A DNA stretch of 64,000 bases. It comes from Paracoccus laeviglucosivorans. Lineage in GTDB: Bacteria > Pseudomonadota > Alphaproteobacteria > Rhodobacterales > Rhodobacteraceae. The translations under genes were made by a program, and so were the position numbers. The notes under the pieces are model-generated. The model saw only the letters and a list, made by a program, of their open reading frames with translations. It did no database searches and was not told where the DNA came from. The stretch lies in assembly GCF_900182695.1 (NCBI RefSeq), contig NZ_FXTK01000003.1, positions 62,001-126,000 on the forward strand, in the 5' to 3' direction. This document shows positions 47,396-56,271 of this stretch, in pieces; position 1 is the stretch's first letter; every line of letters begins with the position of its first letter.

Positions 47396-47472
47396 TGGTA
47401 CCGCCTCCCCGGCTCGAACGGGGGACCTCTAGATCCACAATCTAGCGCTCTAACCAGCTGAGCTAAGGCGGC
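47396..47472 (-). tRNA. tRNA-His (anticodon GTG), alphaproteobacterial form
   Basis: 77 nt on the minus strand with encoded CCA. Anticodon loop TTGTGGA between CTAGA and TCTAG gives GTG. The acceptor stem starts G1 against T72 (GCCGCCT/AGGCGGT), the discriminator base is A73, and the base before G1 is T, so G-1 is not encoded. All other arms pair normally. Confidence 0.96.
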
Positions 47473-47588
47473 ACTGGCGGGTATCTAGCGCCAGCCAACG
47501 GGGGATGCAAGGCCGTCTTGCCGCTTTTTCCGCTGCAATGTAATCAGAGTTTCACAGAATTATGCAGCCGCAAGGCAGAAGGACAAAA

Positions 47589-47813
47589 ATGGGCATCAAC
47601 AGCCAAAGCGAAATCGCCGCGAATCTGCAGATCGGGCCGACCGACCAGGGCATGGTGCGAATCTATGTCGAAGGCGATGGCGTCGATCTGCCGCTGGATT
47701 TCGATCCAGACGAAGCCGAGGAAATCGCTGAGGAACTTTTGGCCGCAGCCGAAGCCGCGCGTGGCCTTGGCGATGGCGGTTCGGGCAGCAAAGCTAAGAA
47801 ACCGCGCCGCTGA
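47589..47813 (+). CDS. Conserved Rhodobacterales small acidic protein (DUF6324-like)
   Basis: 74 residues: SEIAANLQIGPTDQGMVRI then a YVEGDGVDLPLDFDPDEAEEI region and a Lys/Arg-rich end (KAKKPRR). No catalytic motif. It seems to be a single small domain with an acidic patch and basic tail. I recall the family name from memory and am moderately sure. ATG 47589 follows AAGGAC. Convergent with mmcB; the 3' ends overlap by 20 bases. Confidence 0.65.
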   Translation: MGINSQSEIAANLQIGPTDQGMVRIYVEGDGVDLPLDFDPDEAEEIAEELLAAAEAARGLGDGGSGSKAKKPRR

Positions 47814-48282
47814 CAACGCCCATCGGGTCGGTCGCGGCCAGAAGTCGCGTGGTGGACACCCGCGCGATGTCACGCAAGATGCGGTTGCGCCGTGCCCCGG
47901 CCAGCCGCGTTTCGGGGGCCATGCGGATCAGCTCGGCCCCCCAGTCATCGGCGCGGATCAAACCGCTGCCCTCGGGCAAAAGCTCATCGGGGAAATCGCA
48001 ATCGACAGCCCAGAAAAAGCGGTCGCAGAATTCCAGATAGCCCTGCCATTTGCGGTCCGACACAAAGTCCGCACGACAGCTTTTGCATTCCACGACCCAG
48101 ATCTCCCCCTTCGGGGAAATCGAGATCACATCGACGCGCAGCCCGCCCGCAGGCACGAATTCGGGCAGTGCTGCATGGCCCAGGCTGGTCAGCATCCGCG
48201 CCACACCGCGCGTCAGACGTTGGCCGGGCTTTTCAAGGCTGGGTTTTTCGGGGGCGGGAAAGACGGGATCGGGCATCGACAT
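47794..48282 (-). CDS. mmcB: MmcB family DNA repair nuclease-like protein
   Basis: 162 residues. RVDVISISPKGEIWVVECKSC, with the E-x-K nuclease-like core, and DFVSDRKWQGYLEFCDRFFW match MmcB (PF06319). Known in Caulobacter as a mitomycin-C-induced repair factor. ATG 48282 chosen; the longer frame adds an unrelated leader. The catalytic Asp/Glu set is plausible but unverified. Confidence 0.82.
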   Translation of the reverse strand: MSMPDPVFPAPEKPSLEKPGQRLTRGVARMLTSLGHAALPEFVPAGGLRVDVISISPKGEIWVVECKSCRADFVSDRKWQGYLEFCDRFFWAVDCDFPDELLPEGSGLIRADDWGAELIRMAPETRLAGARRNRILRDIARVSTTRLLAATDPMGVVSGAVS

Positions 48283-48560
48283 GCGCGAAACATGAACCAA
48301 AAGCGAACATTTCGCAAGCCTGCCGCATCCCGACCCCTTGCGCAGCACCCTGCCCCGGCCTAATTATCAGAGCTGGCGGGTTTCTGCTCTTCTCGTGCGC
48401 GGCCACTTTTTCCACTGGCCTATAATTTCACCGAGGGGGCTGGCTCTGTCGGGGCCCTGGCTCCGTTACCCGGCTCCCACCTGGACATCCAGGCTTTCGG
48501 GGAAACTTGCGCTGCCACGGTTGCTGCGGTTCCCGCCGCCTTATCGCCCCATCATCCGCC
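48283..48560. other. Intergenic region without recognisable gene
   Basis: Between the mmcB start and the DUF481 terminator I see no coding frame with a ribosome site and no strong RNA structure. An AT-rich stretch (CCTATAATTTC) sits at about 48419-48429; it could hold a promoter, but orientation and function are not clear. Confidence 0.4.
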
Positions 48561-48594
48561 CGTAAAACGACAGGGACGGCCCGTAGGCCGCCCC
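48561..48594 (-). terminator. Terminator of the DUF481 gene
   Basis: On the minus strand 48586-48594 pairs with 48573-48581 (one G-U) around a TACG loop, then TGTCGTTTT follows. It is 34 bases beyond the DUF481 stop. Confidence 0.7.
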
Positions 48595-48627
48595 CTTTGT
48601 TACGAGAGAGAGATGAGAGAGTTCGGC

Positions 48628-49560
48628 TTAGAAGCCGTAGACCAGCGACACGCCCAGCGTGTTGTCGGTGCGGATATTGCGGTCCGAGACGTATTCGGTC
48701 TTGTAGGACACGCGGGTCGCGAAGGCTTCCGACATCTTGAAGTTCACGCCCAGTTCGTTCGTGATCGTGTCGTTCGCATCCGAGGTCAGATAGTCGGTGT
48801 CGTTCGTGACGAAAACGTTGTCGTTGAAGCGGTGGTAGAACCGCGACGACAGCAGGTAACCCACATCGGTGTTCGAGTCGGTCGAAAGCGTGCCGGTGCT
48901 GGGATCCAGCGGATCCTCGACTGCTTCGACTTCCTTGGTATAGCGCACGCCGACGGCGGCCTGCACGCGCCATGCGGTGGTGTCGTTGTTGATGACGCGG
49001 TAACCCGGACCAAAGCCCAGATAGGCGTCACGCTTCAGACGACCGTCCAGCGCACCAAAGCTTTCGCCGCTCGACAGCGTAACCGGGTCATCGGCCAGCG
49101 CGTCGGTGGCCAGGCGGCCCAGACCGAAGGCATAGAAACGGTCATTGATGTTATACATGCCTTCGTAGATCACGTAGGTCTTTTCGGTGTCCTTGTCGCC
49201 GGCGTTGTTTTCGCCGAACTCAAGCAGGATGCCGACCGATTGCGAGAACGGCCCCTGATTGTGCGACAGACGGCCCGACAGGTTGAAGTCCTGATTTTCG
49301 CTGTTGCCGGTCGAACCGATATAGGACAGCGCGACCGAACCGAAGGTGCCCTGACGCTGATCCGGGGTGCCAAAGCGATAGGCGTCATCCGAGCGCGCAA
49401 AATCGTCCTGCACGTCCCGTTCCAGATCGCGCTGCGCTTCGCTGACATCGGTGATGCCGGTGGCGTTTGCACCAGCCATGGTTTCCGACTGCGCGAAAGC
49501 AGGAGAGGAGAAGCCAACAGCAAGGGCGGTTGCGCCAGCGAGATAGGCAAGTGCTTTCAT
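48628..49560 (-). CDS. DUF481 outer-membrane beta-barrel protein (YdiY-like)
   Basis: 310 residues. A signal peptide ends at AFA-QSE (residue ~23). The remainder is a run of alternating strands ending in an aromatic C terminus (LVYGF), as in BamA-assembled barrels. It matches DUF481 proteins such as YdiY, whose role is unclear (acid or salt induced in some). ATG 49560 follows AAGGAC. A 510-base gap lies upstream. Confidence 0.85.
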   Translation of the reverse strand: MKALAYLAGATALAVGFSSPAFAQSETMAGANATGITDVSEAQRDLERDVQDDFARSDDAYRFGTPDQRQGTFGSVALSYIGSTGNSENQDFNLSGRLSHNQGPFSQSVGILLEFGENNAGDKDTEKTYVIYEGMYNINDRFYAFGLGRLATDALADDPVTLSSGESFGALDGRLKRDAYLGFGPGYRVINNDTTAWRVQAAVGVRYTKEVEAVEDPLDPSTGTLSTDSNTDVGYLLSSRFYHRFNDNVFVTNDTDYLTSDANDTITNELGVNFKMSEAFATRVSYKTEYVSDRNIRTDNTLGVSLVYGF

Positions 49561-50024
49561 CTTGTCAGTCCTTTTTCTGAACCTTGTATGCCCGCAGCCT
49601 GTCTTTCTTGGGTCACGAGCATTTCTGATGAGCAGAACCTAGACCCCGTCCCGGCACCCATAAAGGGGCGCGGAAATCACACGCAGCCTCGCAAAATCGT
49701 GAGATTGCTGTGGTTTTGTTGCATCGGCGAAATCTTTCCGATGTGAAATTGTGATGAAACTTTTACGTATCGGCGGCCCGGATCAAGATTATTACCCGGT
49801 ATCAGGCGGTAATAGGCAACCGCAGCACTCACGAAACATGAAATGCGGGAAATAAAGCCTGGTGAGAAACTTTCATGCTTATTATTTGGGCGAATCTTGA
49901 AATGGGGATGCAACAGATGTTGTTGCACCACTCCCACAGTATTCTCGAAATAGCTGGCTTTTTGCGGGAACCAATCACGCCCGCACACGTTCATGCGCGC
50001 TGTGCAAAGGTTGTCCGAGCATAG
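49561..50024. other. Long AT-richer intergenic region
   Basis: This stretch is visibly poorer in G+C than the rest of the window. It holds the upstream region of the DUF481 gene, a 7-base perfect dyad (TGCAACA/TGTTGCA, 49909-49927), and many stops in all frames apart from a doubtful 105-codon minus-strand frame. It may hold regulatory sequence or a small RNA. Nothing can be named. Confidence 0.4.
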
Positions 50025-50055
50025 AAAAAGCCCGGACGCATTGCCGGGCCTTTTT
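50025..50055 (-). terminator. Terminator downstream of nusB
   Basis: AAAAAGCCCGG pairs with CCGGGCCTTTTT (one bulged base) around a seven-base loop, with A/T runs on both flanks, so it can act in either direction. It lies after the nusB stop on the minus strand. Confidence 0.75.
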
Positions 50056-50071
50056 AAATCGTTGTGGCTCT

Positions 50072-50572
50072 TCAGAACGCTTCCGGTCTTGCTTCGCGGG
50101 CCATATGGTCCAGCACCGCATTCACGAATTTGGCTTCACGGCCTTCTGGAAAGAAGGACTGGGCGATGCGGACATATTCGGTGATGACGACCTTGGGCGG
50201 TGTGCCCGGCTCGACCAGTTCGGCACCGGCGGCGCGGAACAAAGCGCGCAGCACCGGGTCAATGCGGTCGATGGGCCATTTCGCCACCAAGGCGCGATCC
50301 GTCGCCTGGTCGATCTTGGACTGCCAATTCACCGCATCGTTCAGGATGCGGGTGAACAGGTTCATGTCGGCCTCGACCGAAACCATGTCCTCATCCTCGT
50401 CCAGCCGCCCGATCCGCCAGTTGCGGAATTCGACCATGACGCGATCGGCGGACTGGCCTGCAGCCTCCATCTGGAACAGCGCCTGCACCGCATAAAGCCG
50501 CGCCGCCGAGGTGCGTGCCTGACGTTCCGCTTTTTCTTCCGGGCTGCGCCGGTTTCCGCCCTGCCCGCTCAT
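50072..50572 (-). CDS. nusB: Transcription antitermination factor NusB
   Basis: 166 residues, all helical: SAARLYAVQALFQMEAAG at the N terminus and LRALFRAAGAELVEPGTPPKVVITEYVRIAQSFF later, matching NusB (rRNA antitermination complex with NusE). Overlaps ribH by four bases; the ribH-nusB order is the common bacterial arrangement. Confidence 0.93.
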   Translation of the reverse strand: MSGQGGNRRSPEEKAERQARTSAARLYAVQALFQMEAAGQSADRVMVEFRNWRIGRLDEDEDMVSVEADMNLFTRILNDAVNWQSKIDQATDRALVAKWPIDRIDPVLRALFRAAGAELVEPGTPPKVVITEYVRIAQSFFPEGREAKFVNAVLDHMAREARPEAF

Positions 50573-51117
50573 GCGCCGCGCTGCCCGTCAAGTTCGCCTG
50601 CAAGGCGGATAATATCCGGTTTCGACGCAGAATCGCCGACCGTCCGGGCTTCCCAGCCACGCTTCAGCGCGATCAGATGCAGGGCCGCCGCTGCCGCGCC
50701 GCCACCTTTGTTCTGGCCGTCTGGATTAGCGCGGACCTCGGCCTGTTCGTAATTTTCGACCGTCAGGATGCCGTTGCCGATGCAATGGCCTTGCAGCCCC
50801 AGCAGTGTGATCCCGCGCGAGCTGTCGTTGCAGACGGTGTCGTAATGCGTCGTCTCGCCCCGGATCACGCAACCCAGCGCAACATAGCCGTCATATAGAC
50901 CGCGCGCCGCAGCAAGGCCGATGGCGGTCGGAACCTCCAGCGCACCGGGAACCTCGACCAGATCGATGGTCGCGCCAGCCTCGGCTGCAATCGCCCGTGC
51001 CCCCGCGATCTGCGCTTCGGCGATCTGGCGGTAATAAGGCGCCACGACGATCAGAAGACGCACGGCACCTTCGATCTTGGGCAGCGGCAATTGATAGTGT
51101 TCGATGCTGGCGGCCAT
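50569..51117 (-). CDS. ribH: 6,7-dimethyl-8-ribityllumazine synthase
   Basis: 182 residues. LVEVPGALEVPTAIGLA and GCVIRGETTHYDTVCNDSSRG with the substrate His are diagnostic. It condenses the pyrimidine with dihydroxybutanone phosphate in the penultimate step of riboflavin synthesis. ATG 51117 lies 4 bases from the ribB stop. Confidence 0.95.
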   Translation of the reverse strand: MAASIEHYQLPLPKIEGAVRLLIVVAPYYRQIAEAQIAGARAIAAEAGATIDLVEVPGALEVPTAIGLAAARGLYDGYVALGCVIRGETTHYDTVCNDSSRGITLLGLQGHCIGNGILTVENYEQAEVRANPDGQNKGGGAAAAALHLIALKRGWEARTVGDSASKPDIIRLAGELDGQRGA

Positions 51118-51121
51118 ACTC

Positions 51122-52240
51122 TCACTCTTTCGGAATCGAACGGGTGGAATGGATCGAAAGCCCGTAGGCGTCAAGCCCGACGATCTTTACAGGTGCCGAA
51201 TTGGTCAGCAAGACCAGATCCGACAGACCCAGCGCTGACAGGATCTGCGCACCCAGCCCGTATTGACGCAGCACATGCGGCGAAACCTCGCCCTGAATCG
51301 GCAGCTTGGTTTCCAGATCACGGAAAAGCACGACGACGCCGCGACCTTCCTGCCCTATCAGGCGCATGGCGGCGGACAATTCGCCCGCATCCTCGCGTCC
51401 GATGCCCAGCACGTCATGCAGCGGGTCCAGCGCGTGCATCCGCACCAGCACGGGCTGACCGCCAGTCAGATCGCCCTTTGTCAGAACGATATGTTCGGCG
51501 CCCGATGTCTCATCCGCGAAGACCCGCATCATCCAGTCGCCACCGTGGATCGAATGGACGGGGCGCTGCGCCCGTTCCGCGATCAGGTTGTCGTGGCGGC
51601 GGCGATAGGCGATCAGATCGCTGATCGTGCCGATCTTCAGCCCGTGCTTCTGCGCGAACGCCACCAGATCGGGCAGACGCGCCATAGTGCCGTCTTCGTT
51701 CATGATCTCGCAGATGACGCCCGCCGGGTTCAGCCCGGCCAGGCGTGATACATCCACCGCAGCCTCGGTATGGCCGGCGCGGACCAGCACGCCGCCTTCG
51801 CGGGCGCGCAGGGGGAAGACGTGGCCGGGGGTCGCGATGTCGGCAGCACCCTTGGTCGGGTCGATGGCGACGGCGATCGTGTGGGCGCGATCGTGGGCGC
51901 TGATGCCGGTGGTCACGCCCTCGCGCGCCTCGATCGACATGGTGAATGCTGTTTCATGACGGCTGGAGTTCTTGGCGCTCATCAGCGGCAGACCCAGCGC
52001 GTCCAGACGTGCGCCGGGCATCGACAGGCAGATCAGCCCGCGGCCATGCGTCGCCATGAAATTGATCGCCTCGGGCGTCGCCATCTGCGCGGGGATGACC
52101 AGATCCCCCTCGTTCTCGCGGTCTTCGTGATCGACCAGAATGAACATGCGGCCGTTGCGGGCCTCATTGATGATCTCTTCGGTTTTCGAGATCACGTCCG
52201 ACCAGTCACGCTCGACGGGTCCGGGTTTCTCATACTGCAT
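51122..52240 (-). CDS. ribB: 3,4-dihydroxy-2-butanone-4-phosphate synthase with degenerate GTP cyclohydrolase II domain
   Basis: 372 residues. The DHBPS domain is intact: [40 protein letters not shown] and a HTEAAVD stretch. The second half aligns with GCH II, but the three zinc cysteines are absent: the region normally C-x-S-E-C-L-T-G-D and R-C-D-C-G reads [13 protein letters not shown] followed by GREDAGEL. So only the RibB activity is expected, and another RibA is needed. ATG 52240 follows AGGAG. Overlaps the hypothetical gene upstream by 11 bases. Confidence 0.9.
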   Translation of the reverse strand: MQYEKPGPVERDWSDVISKTEEIINEARNGRMFILVDHEDRENEGDLVIPAQMATPEAINFMATHGRGLICLSMPGARLDALGLPLMSAKNSSRHETAFTMSIEAREGVTTGISAHDRAHTIAVAIDPTKGAADIATPGHVFPLRAREGGVLVRAGHTEAAVDVSRLAGLNPAGVICEIMNEDGTMARLPDLVAFAQKHGLKIGTISDLIAYRRRHDNLIAERAQRPVHSIHGGDWMMRVFADETSGAEHIVLTKGDLTGGQPVLVRMHALDPLHDVLGIGREDAGELSAAMRLIGQEGRGVVVLFRDLETKLPIQGEVSPHVLRQYGLGAQILSALGLSDLVLLTNSAPVKIVGLDAYGLSIHSTRSIPKE

Positions 52241-52814
52241 CCGCAACTCCTGCAAACTGGGTCGGCCCTTTGAAAAAGGATTGTCCGCTGACGAAACCTG
52301 CCAGACCGCCCGCCGTCATCATCTCATGTTCATGTGCCGTTTCGCCGATCATCAGAACGGCGTCACCGGGTAGACCCTGCGCACGCAGCCATGTCTTCAT
52401 CTCATCCCGCATCTGCGACCAGCTTGCGCCGAATGGCGGCAAATCGCGCCCCGAGGCCGCGCCGATCTGGCGGGCCAGCACATCGGGCGACAGGCCCGGC
52501 GCGCAGCCAAGATGCGACTGCGCCGCGCTGGCCGCAATCCGGGCGATTTCAGCGGCCGCAACAGGCTGGCCGCGACGAAAGACCCCAAGCGCGTTCGAGG
52601 AATAAAGAAACGCCACCAGATCGCGCCCGGTCGTCGCCCGAACGCCCGCATAGGTCTTGTAATCCAGCCCCAGATCGCGGGCGCGGCGCACCTGCATCCG
52701 CACCACTTCGATGGGCAGGCGTGCGCCCAGAAGCTCGCGCCGCGCGACGGTCCAGCAATGGGCGCGGTAGCCGCTGCCCGTTCCCGGCCCGCCATTATGG
52801 CCGATGCCTGCCAT
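52230..52814 (-). CDS. Conserved hypothetical protein in riboflavin operon (IGHNGGP motif)
   Basis: 194 residues, not recognised. It starts MAGIGHNGGP, a Gly/His/Asn motif that recurs at the N termini of several alphaproteobacterial orphan proteins. A helical HTH-like stretch (PIEVVRMQVRRARDLGLDY) lies at about residues 34-52, and the C-terminal half has MIGETAHEHEMM. No membrane span or signal. The start overlaps the ribE stop (TGATG) and the stop overlaps ribB, so translation is coupled to riboflavin genes. Function unknown. Confidence 0.7.
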   Translation of the reverse strand: MAGIGHNGGPGTGSGYRAHCWTVARRELLGARLPIEVVRMQVRRARDLGLDYKTYAGVRATTGRDLVAFLYSSNALGVFRRGQPVAAAEIARIAASAAQSHLGCAPGLSPDVLARQIGAASGRDLPPFGASWSQMRDEMKTWLRAQGLPGDAVLMIGETAHEHEMMTAGGLAGFVSGQSFFKGPTQFAGVADAV

Positions 52815-53407
52815 CAGGCGAACTCGGCCAGACGTGCGACGTAACGCGCCATCGTGTCGATCTCCAGATTGACGGCATCGCCCTGGCGCGCATCGCCCCA
52901 GGTGGTGACGGTCTGGGTATGCGGGATCAGGTTGACGCCGAAACGGTTGCCATCCACCTCATTCACGGTCAGCGACGTGCCGTTCAACGCGACCGAACCT
53001 TTTTCGGCGATGAACCGTGCCAGCGCATCGGGGGCCGCAAATGTGACGCGGGTGCTGTCGCCTTCGTCGCGCATCTCCTCGATGGTGGCGACGCCGTCCA
53101 CATGGCCGGACACGATATGACCGCCCAGCTCGTCCCCAACGCGCAGCGCGCGTTCAAGGTTCAGGCGCTTGCCCGCAGCCCAGCCATTCGCGCCGATATT
53201 GGTTTTCGACAGCGTTTCCGCCGATATGTCCACGTCGAACCAGTCCGCACCCTTGCCCACGACCGTCAGGCACACGCCGTCACATGCGATCGAGGCACCC
53301 AGTTCGACCCCGGCCATGTCGTAGCCGCAGACAATGCGCGCCCGCATGTCGCCACGCATTTCAACGCTTTCGACCTTGCCGATGTCGGTGATGATGCCGG
53401 TGAACAT
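52814..53407 (-). CDS. ribE: Riboflavin synthase, alpha chain
   Basis: 197 residues in two tandem lumazine-binding barrels; MFTGIITDIGKVESVE starts the first, and SGHVDGVATIEEM the second, with ACDGVCLTVV and LNGTSLTVNEVD being the paired lumazine-contact strands. It dismutates lumazine into riboflavin. Normally it would follow ribD; here the capsule block separates them. Confidence 0.95.
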   Translation of the reverse strand: MFTGIITDIGKVESVEMRGDMRARIVCGYDMAGVELGASIACDGVCLTVVGKGADWFDVDISAETLSKTNIGANGWAAGKRLNLERALRVGDELGGHIVSGHVDGVATIEEMRDEGDSTRVTFAAPDALARFIAEKGSVALNGTSLTVNEVDGNRFGVNLIPHTQTVTTWGDARQGDAVNLEIDTMARYVARLAEFA

Positions 53408-53493
53408 GCCGCCCCCAATTTCGCAATCCTGCGCCGAGACCTAGAGCTTTGGACGGCATTCTTCAAGCAATCCCGAGCCTATATGACACGCAG

Positions 53494-53523
53494 TTGCCGG
53501 AAACCCCGTGACTTGCCTTTATA
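53494..53523 (+). promoter_or_regulatory. Weak sigma70-like promoter candidate for kpsS
   Basis: TTGCCG (53494-53499) and TTTATA (53518-53523) are spaced by 18 bases in an AT-rich pocket. This would give a ~115-base leader before GTG 53645. Only a by-eye match. Confidence 0.25.
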
Positions 53524-53644
53524 TATGATGCATTCCCTCACGCGGCACGGCATTATCCGCGACAGGGCCGAGTATTTTTTTCTGTATTGTATCAAACCGA
53601 AGCGATTGAGCCGGAGCCATGACCTGCGTCATGGAAAGATCGAA

Positions 53645-54988
53645 GTGACGATATTGTCCCCTGCCCCCGTGCCGGTCCTTCCGGCCGAGATCGCGGCACG
53701 TCCTGCCGAACGGCGCGTCTTCCTGATGCTGCAAGGTCCGCATGGTCCGTTCTTCGACCGTCTGGCGAAACTTCTGCGCGATGCGGGCGCGGTCGTGTGG
53801 CGTGCGGGCTTCAACGCCGGGGATGAATTTTTCTGGACCGATCCGGCGCATTTCATCCGCCACACCGGCACGCCGGAAGAATGGCCCGCCCATCTTGACC
53901 GCATAATTGCGCAAAAGGGCGTGACCGACATCGTGCTTTACGGCGATGTCCGCCCGATCCACGCCAGCGCCCGCGAAGCCGCACTGCGTTTCGGCATCGT
54001 GCTTCACGTGTTCGAGGAGGGTTATCTGCGCCCGTTCTGGATCACCTATGAACGTGGTGGCTCGAACGGGCATTCGGCGCTGATGGGCATCCCCCTGCGA
54101 GAGATGCGCAATGCCATGCGCGGGCGTGCGGGCGATCAGATGACCCGCCCGCCAGCACGCTGGGGCGATATGCGCCAGCACAAATTCTATGGCGCGCTTT
54201 ACCATTTCTTCGTGCTGATCGCGAACCGGCAATACAAAGGGTATCGCACGCATCGTCAGATCGGGGTGTTTCAGGAATTCCGCCTGAACTTTCGCCGCCT
54301 GTTGATGACGCCCATCGACATGCTGGCGCAGCGGCGCGAAGCCTCGACCGTGCGGGGTGGCGGCTTTCCCTATGTTCTGGTGCTGATGCAGCTGGAACAT
54401 GATTCGAATTTCGTGGCGCATTCCGAATTCGCCCGCATGTCGGAATTCACCGATCAGGTGCTTGAGGAATTCGCCCGCTCGGCCCCGCGTCATCACCGCA
54501 TCGTTTTCAAGGCGCATCCGCTGGAAGATGGGCGGGGCGGCATCCGACCGGCGATAATTCGCAAAGCGCATGAACTGGGCATATCCTCGCGCGTCCATTA
54601 TGTGCGCGGCGGCAAGCTGGCGCAGCTTCTTAATCAGGCGCGGGCAACGGTGACGGTCAATTCGACCTCGGCGCAGCAGGCGCTGTGGCGCGGCCTTCCC
54701 GTCAAGGCAATGGGGCGCGCGGTGTTCGACAAGCCAGGATTAGTGTCCGATCAGCAACTTGCCGAATTTTTCGACGACCCCAAACCACCTCATGCATGGG
54801 CTTATCGGTTTTATCGCGATTTCCTGCTTGAGAGCAGTCAGGTTCCGGGGGGCTTTTATTCCAAACGTTCACGCGATCATGCGCTGCGTATCGTCGTCGA
54901 TATGATGCTGGCCGCCGAAGATCCGTATGAGGCGTTGGTTGCCGGACGTGGGAAATATAGGCAACAGCTCGAAACTTATACAGAATGA
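53645..54988 (+). CDS. kpsS: Capsule polysaccharide KpsS-type KDO transferase
   Basis: 447 residues of the DUF354-like capsule KDO transferase fold (GT family now associated with KpsS/KpsC). FLMLQGPHGPFFDRLAKLLR, VLHVFEEGYLRPFWITYERGG with the conserved acidic and aromatic residues, and HRIVFKAHPLEDGRGG then STSAQQALWRGLPV near the end are all family features. KpsS starts the poly-KDO linker on phosphatidylglycerol in E. coli. I start at GTG 53645 because the in-frame ATGs at 53482 and 53527 lie in non-family, AT-rich DNA; this choice is uncertain. First gene of the kpsS-kpsD-kpsC block. Confidence 0.85.
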   Translation: MTILSPAPVPVLPAEIAARPAERRVFLMLQGPHGPFFDRLAKLLRDAGAVVWRAGFNAGDEFFWTDPAHFIRHTGTPEEWPAHLDRIIAQKGVTDIVLYGDVRPIHASAREAALRFGIVLHVFEEGYLRPFWITYERGGSNGHSALMGIPLREMRNAMRGRAGDQMTRPPARWGDMRQHKFYGALYHFFVLIANRQYKGYRTHRQIGVFQEFRLNFRRLLMTPIDMLAQRREASTVRGGGFPYVLVLMQLEHDSNFVAHSEFARMSEFTDQVLEEFARSAPRHHRIVFKAHPLEDGRGGIRPAIIRKAHELGISSRVHYVRGGKLAQLLNQARATVTVNSTSAQQALWRGLPVKAMGRAVFDKPGLVSDQQLAEFFDDPKPPHAWAYRFYRDFLLESSQVPGGFYSKRSRDHALRIVVDMMLAAEDPYEALVAGRGKYRQQLETYTE

Positions 54989-55088
54989 CATCTGGCTTAT
55001 TTATAGAATTTTCATTCATGCTGGGATAACTTGCCAGTCAAAAGATACGGCAAAGCCGAATTCGGACGAGAGAGACAGGAGTAACAAT

Positions 55089-56267
55089 TTGACCGCATTG
55101 AGTTTTTCGCGCGTCGGCGACGGTTTTGGCGTCACGTCAGGCCGTTCCTGGGCCCGCCGGATCGGCAAGATCGCCGTGATCGGTGCTGTTGTGTTGGTTT
55201 CGGCTTGCGGTTTGCCCCGCTCCGGTCCCAGCAAGAAAGAAATCTTCAGTGGTTCGGTCGAGAAAGGCGGTTCAAGCCACATCATCACCGTTGATGATCG
55301 CGTGAACCGCGCGGCCAACTTCTCGCCCGCCTATGGTTTCGGTGCGGACTTCCAGCGCGCCGGTCAGGTCGGCGCCGACGAAGTGCGCCCCGGTGACGTT
55401 CTGGGCCTGTCGATCTGGGAAAACGTCGATGACGGCCTGCTCGCCTCGATGGGTGCAAGCTCGACCCAGCTGCAGGAATTGCAGGTGGACAGCCAGGGCT
55501 ACATCTTCGTGCCTTATGCCGGTCGCGTCCTTGCCGCGGGCAACAGCCCGGACGAGCTGCGCCGCATCATCACGCAGAAACTTGAAACCCAGACCCCCGA
55601 CCCGCAGGTCATGGTAACGCGCGTCGCCGGTGACGGTGCCACCGTTTCCGTCATGGGCAAAGTGAACGCGCAAGGCGTCTACCCGATCGAGCGTCCGACC
55701 CGTTCGCTGTCCTCGATGCTGTCGCGCGCAGGCGGTGTTTCGATCGAGCCCGAGGTTTCCGTCGTGACCGTCAAACGCGGCAATGCAAGCGGTAAAGTGT
55801 GGCTGCGCGACCTGTATTCGAACTCGCGCAACGACATCGCGCTGCGTCCGGGCGACATCATCCTGGTCGAGGAAGACCAGCGCAGCTTTACCGCGCTTGG
55901 TGCGCTTGGTGGTCAGACCAAGGTTCCCTTGGGCAACGAAAGCATCAACGCCATCGAAGCGGTAGCCATGGTGGGCGGTCTTTCGACCACGCTGGCCGAC
56001 CCGAAAGGCGTCTTCGTCCTGCGTGACGAACCGCAATCGGTCGCCCGCGCCGTTCTGGGCCGCAACGATGTCTACGGCACACAGCGGATGGCCTATGTGC
56101 TGGACCTGACCAAGCCCGACGGCATGTTCATGGCGCGCGATTTCGTGATCCGTGACAGCGACACGGTTTATGTCACCGAAGCGCCCTTCGTGCAGTGGCA
56201 GAAAACGCTTCAGTCGATCCTTGGCACCGCCTCGGATGTCGGCACGACCAGCCGCACGTTCGAGTAA
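55089..56267 (+). CDS. kpsD: Polysaccharide export outer-membrane lipoprotein (KpsD/Wza type)
   Basis: 392 residues. A signal with lipobox VSAC leads into the polysaccharide biosynthesis/export domain (PGDVLGLSIWENVDDG, LQVDSQGYIFVPYAGRVLAAG) and two SLBB-like domains (VSVMGKVNAQGVYPIER; FTALGALGGQ). It forms the outer-membrane channel for capsule or EPS. Start is TTG 55089 with a strong GGAG eight bases upstream; no ATG lies in this region. The DNA after the stop carries a terminator-like hairpin. Confidence 0.88.
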   Translation: MTALSFSRVGDGFGVTSGRSWARRIGKIAVIGAVVLVSACGLPRSGPSKKEIFSGSVEKGGSSHIITVDDRVNRAANFSPAYGFGADFQRAGQVGADEVRPGDVLGLSIWENVDDGLLASMGASSTQLQELQVDSQGYIFVPYAGRVLAAGNSPDELRRIITQKLETQTPDPQVMVTRVAGDGATVSVMGKVNAQGVYPIERPTRSLSSMLSRAGGVSIEPEVSVVTVKRGNASGKVWLRDLYSNSRNDIALRPGDIILVEEDQRSFTALGALGGQTKVPLGNESINAIEAVAMVGGLSTTLADPKGVFVLRDEPQSVARAVLGRNDVYGTQRMAYVLDLTKPDGMFMARDFVIRDSDTVYVTEAPFVQWQKTLQSILGTASDVGTTSRTFE

Positions 56268-56271
56268 GCGC

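Noticed and set aside
49677..49994. 105-codon minus-strand frame in the AT-rich gap
   Set aside because: No ribosome site, no recognisable domain; composition is consistent with chance.
52334..53644. Upstream extension of the kpsS open frame by 437 codons
   Set aside because: Overlaps ribE and the rib hypothetical gene antisense, with no family residues; the KpsS domain begins after 53645.
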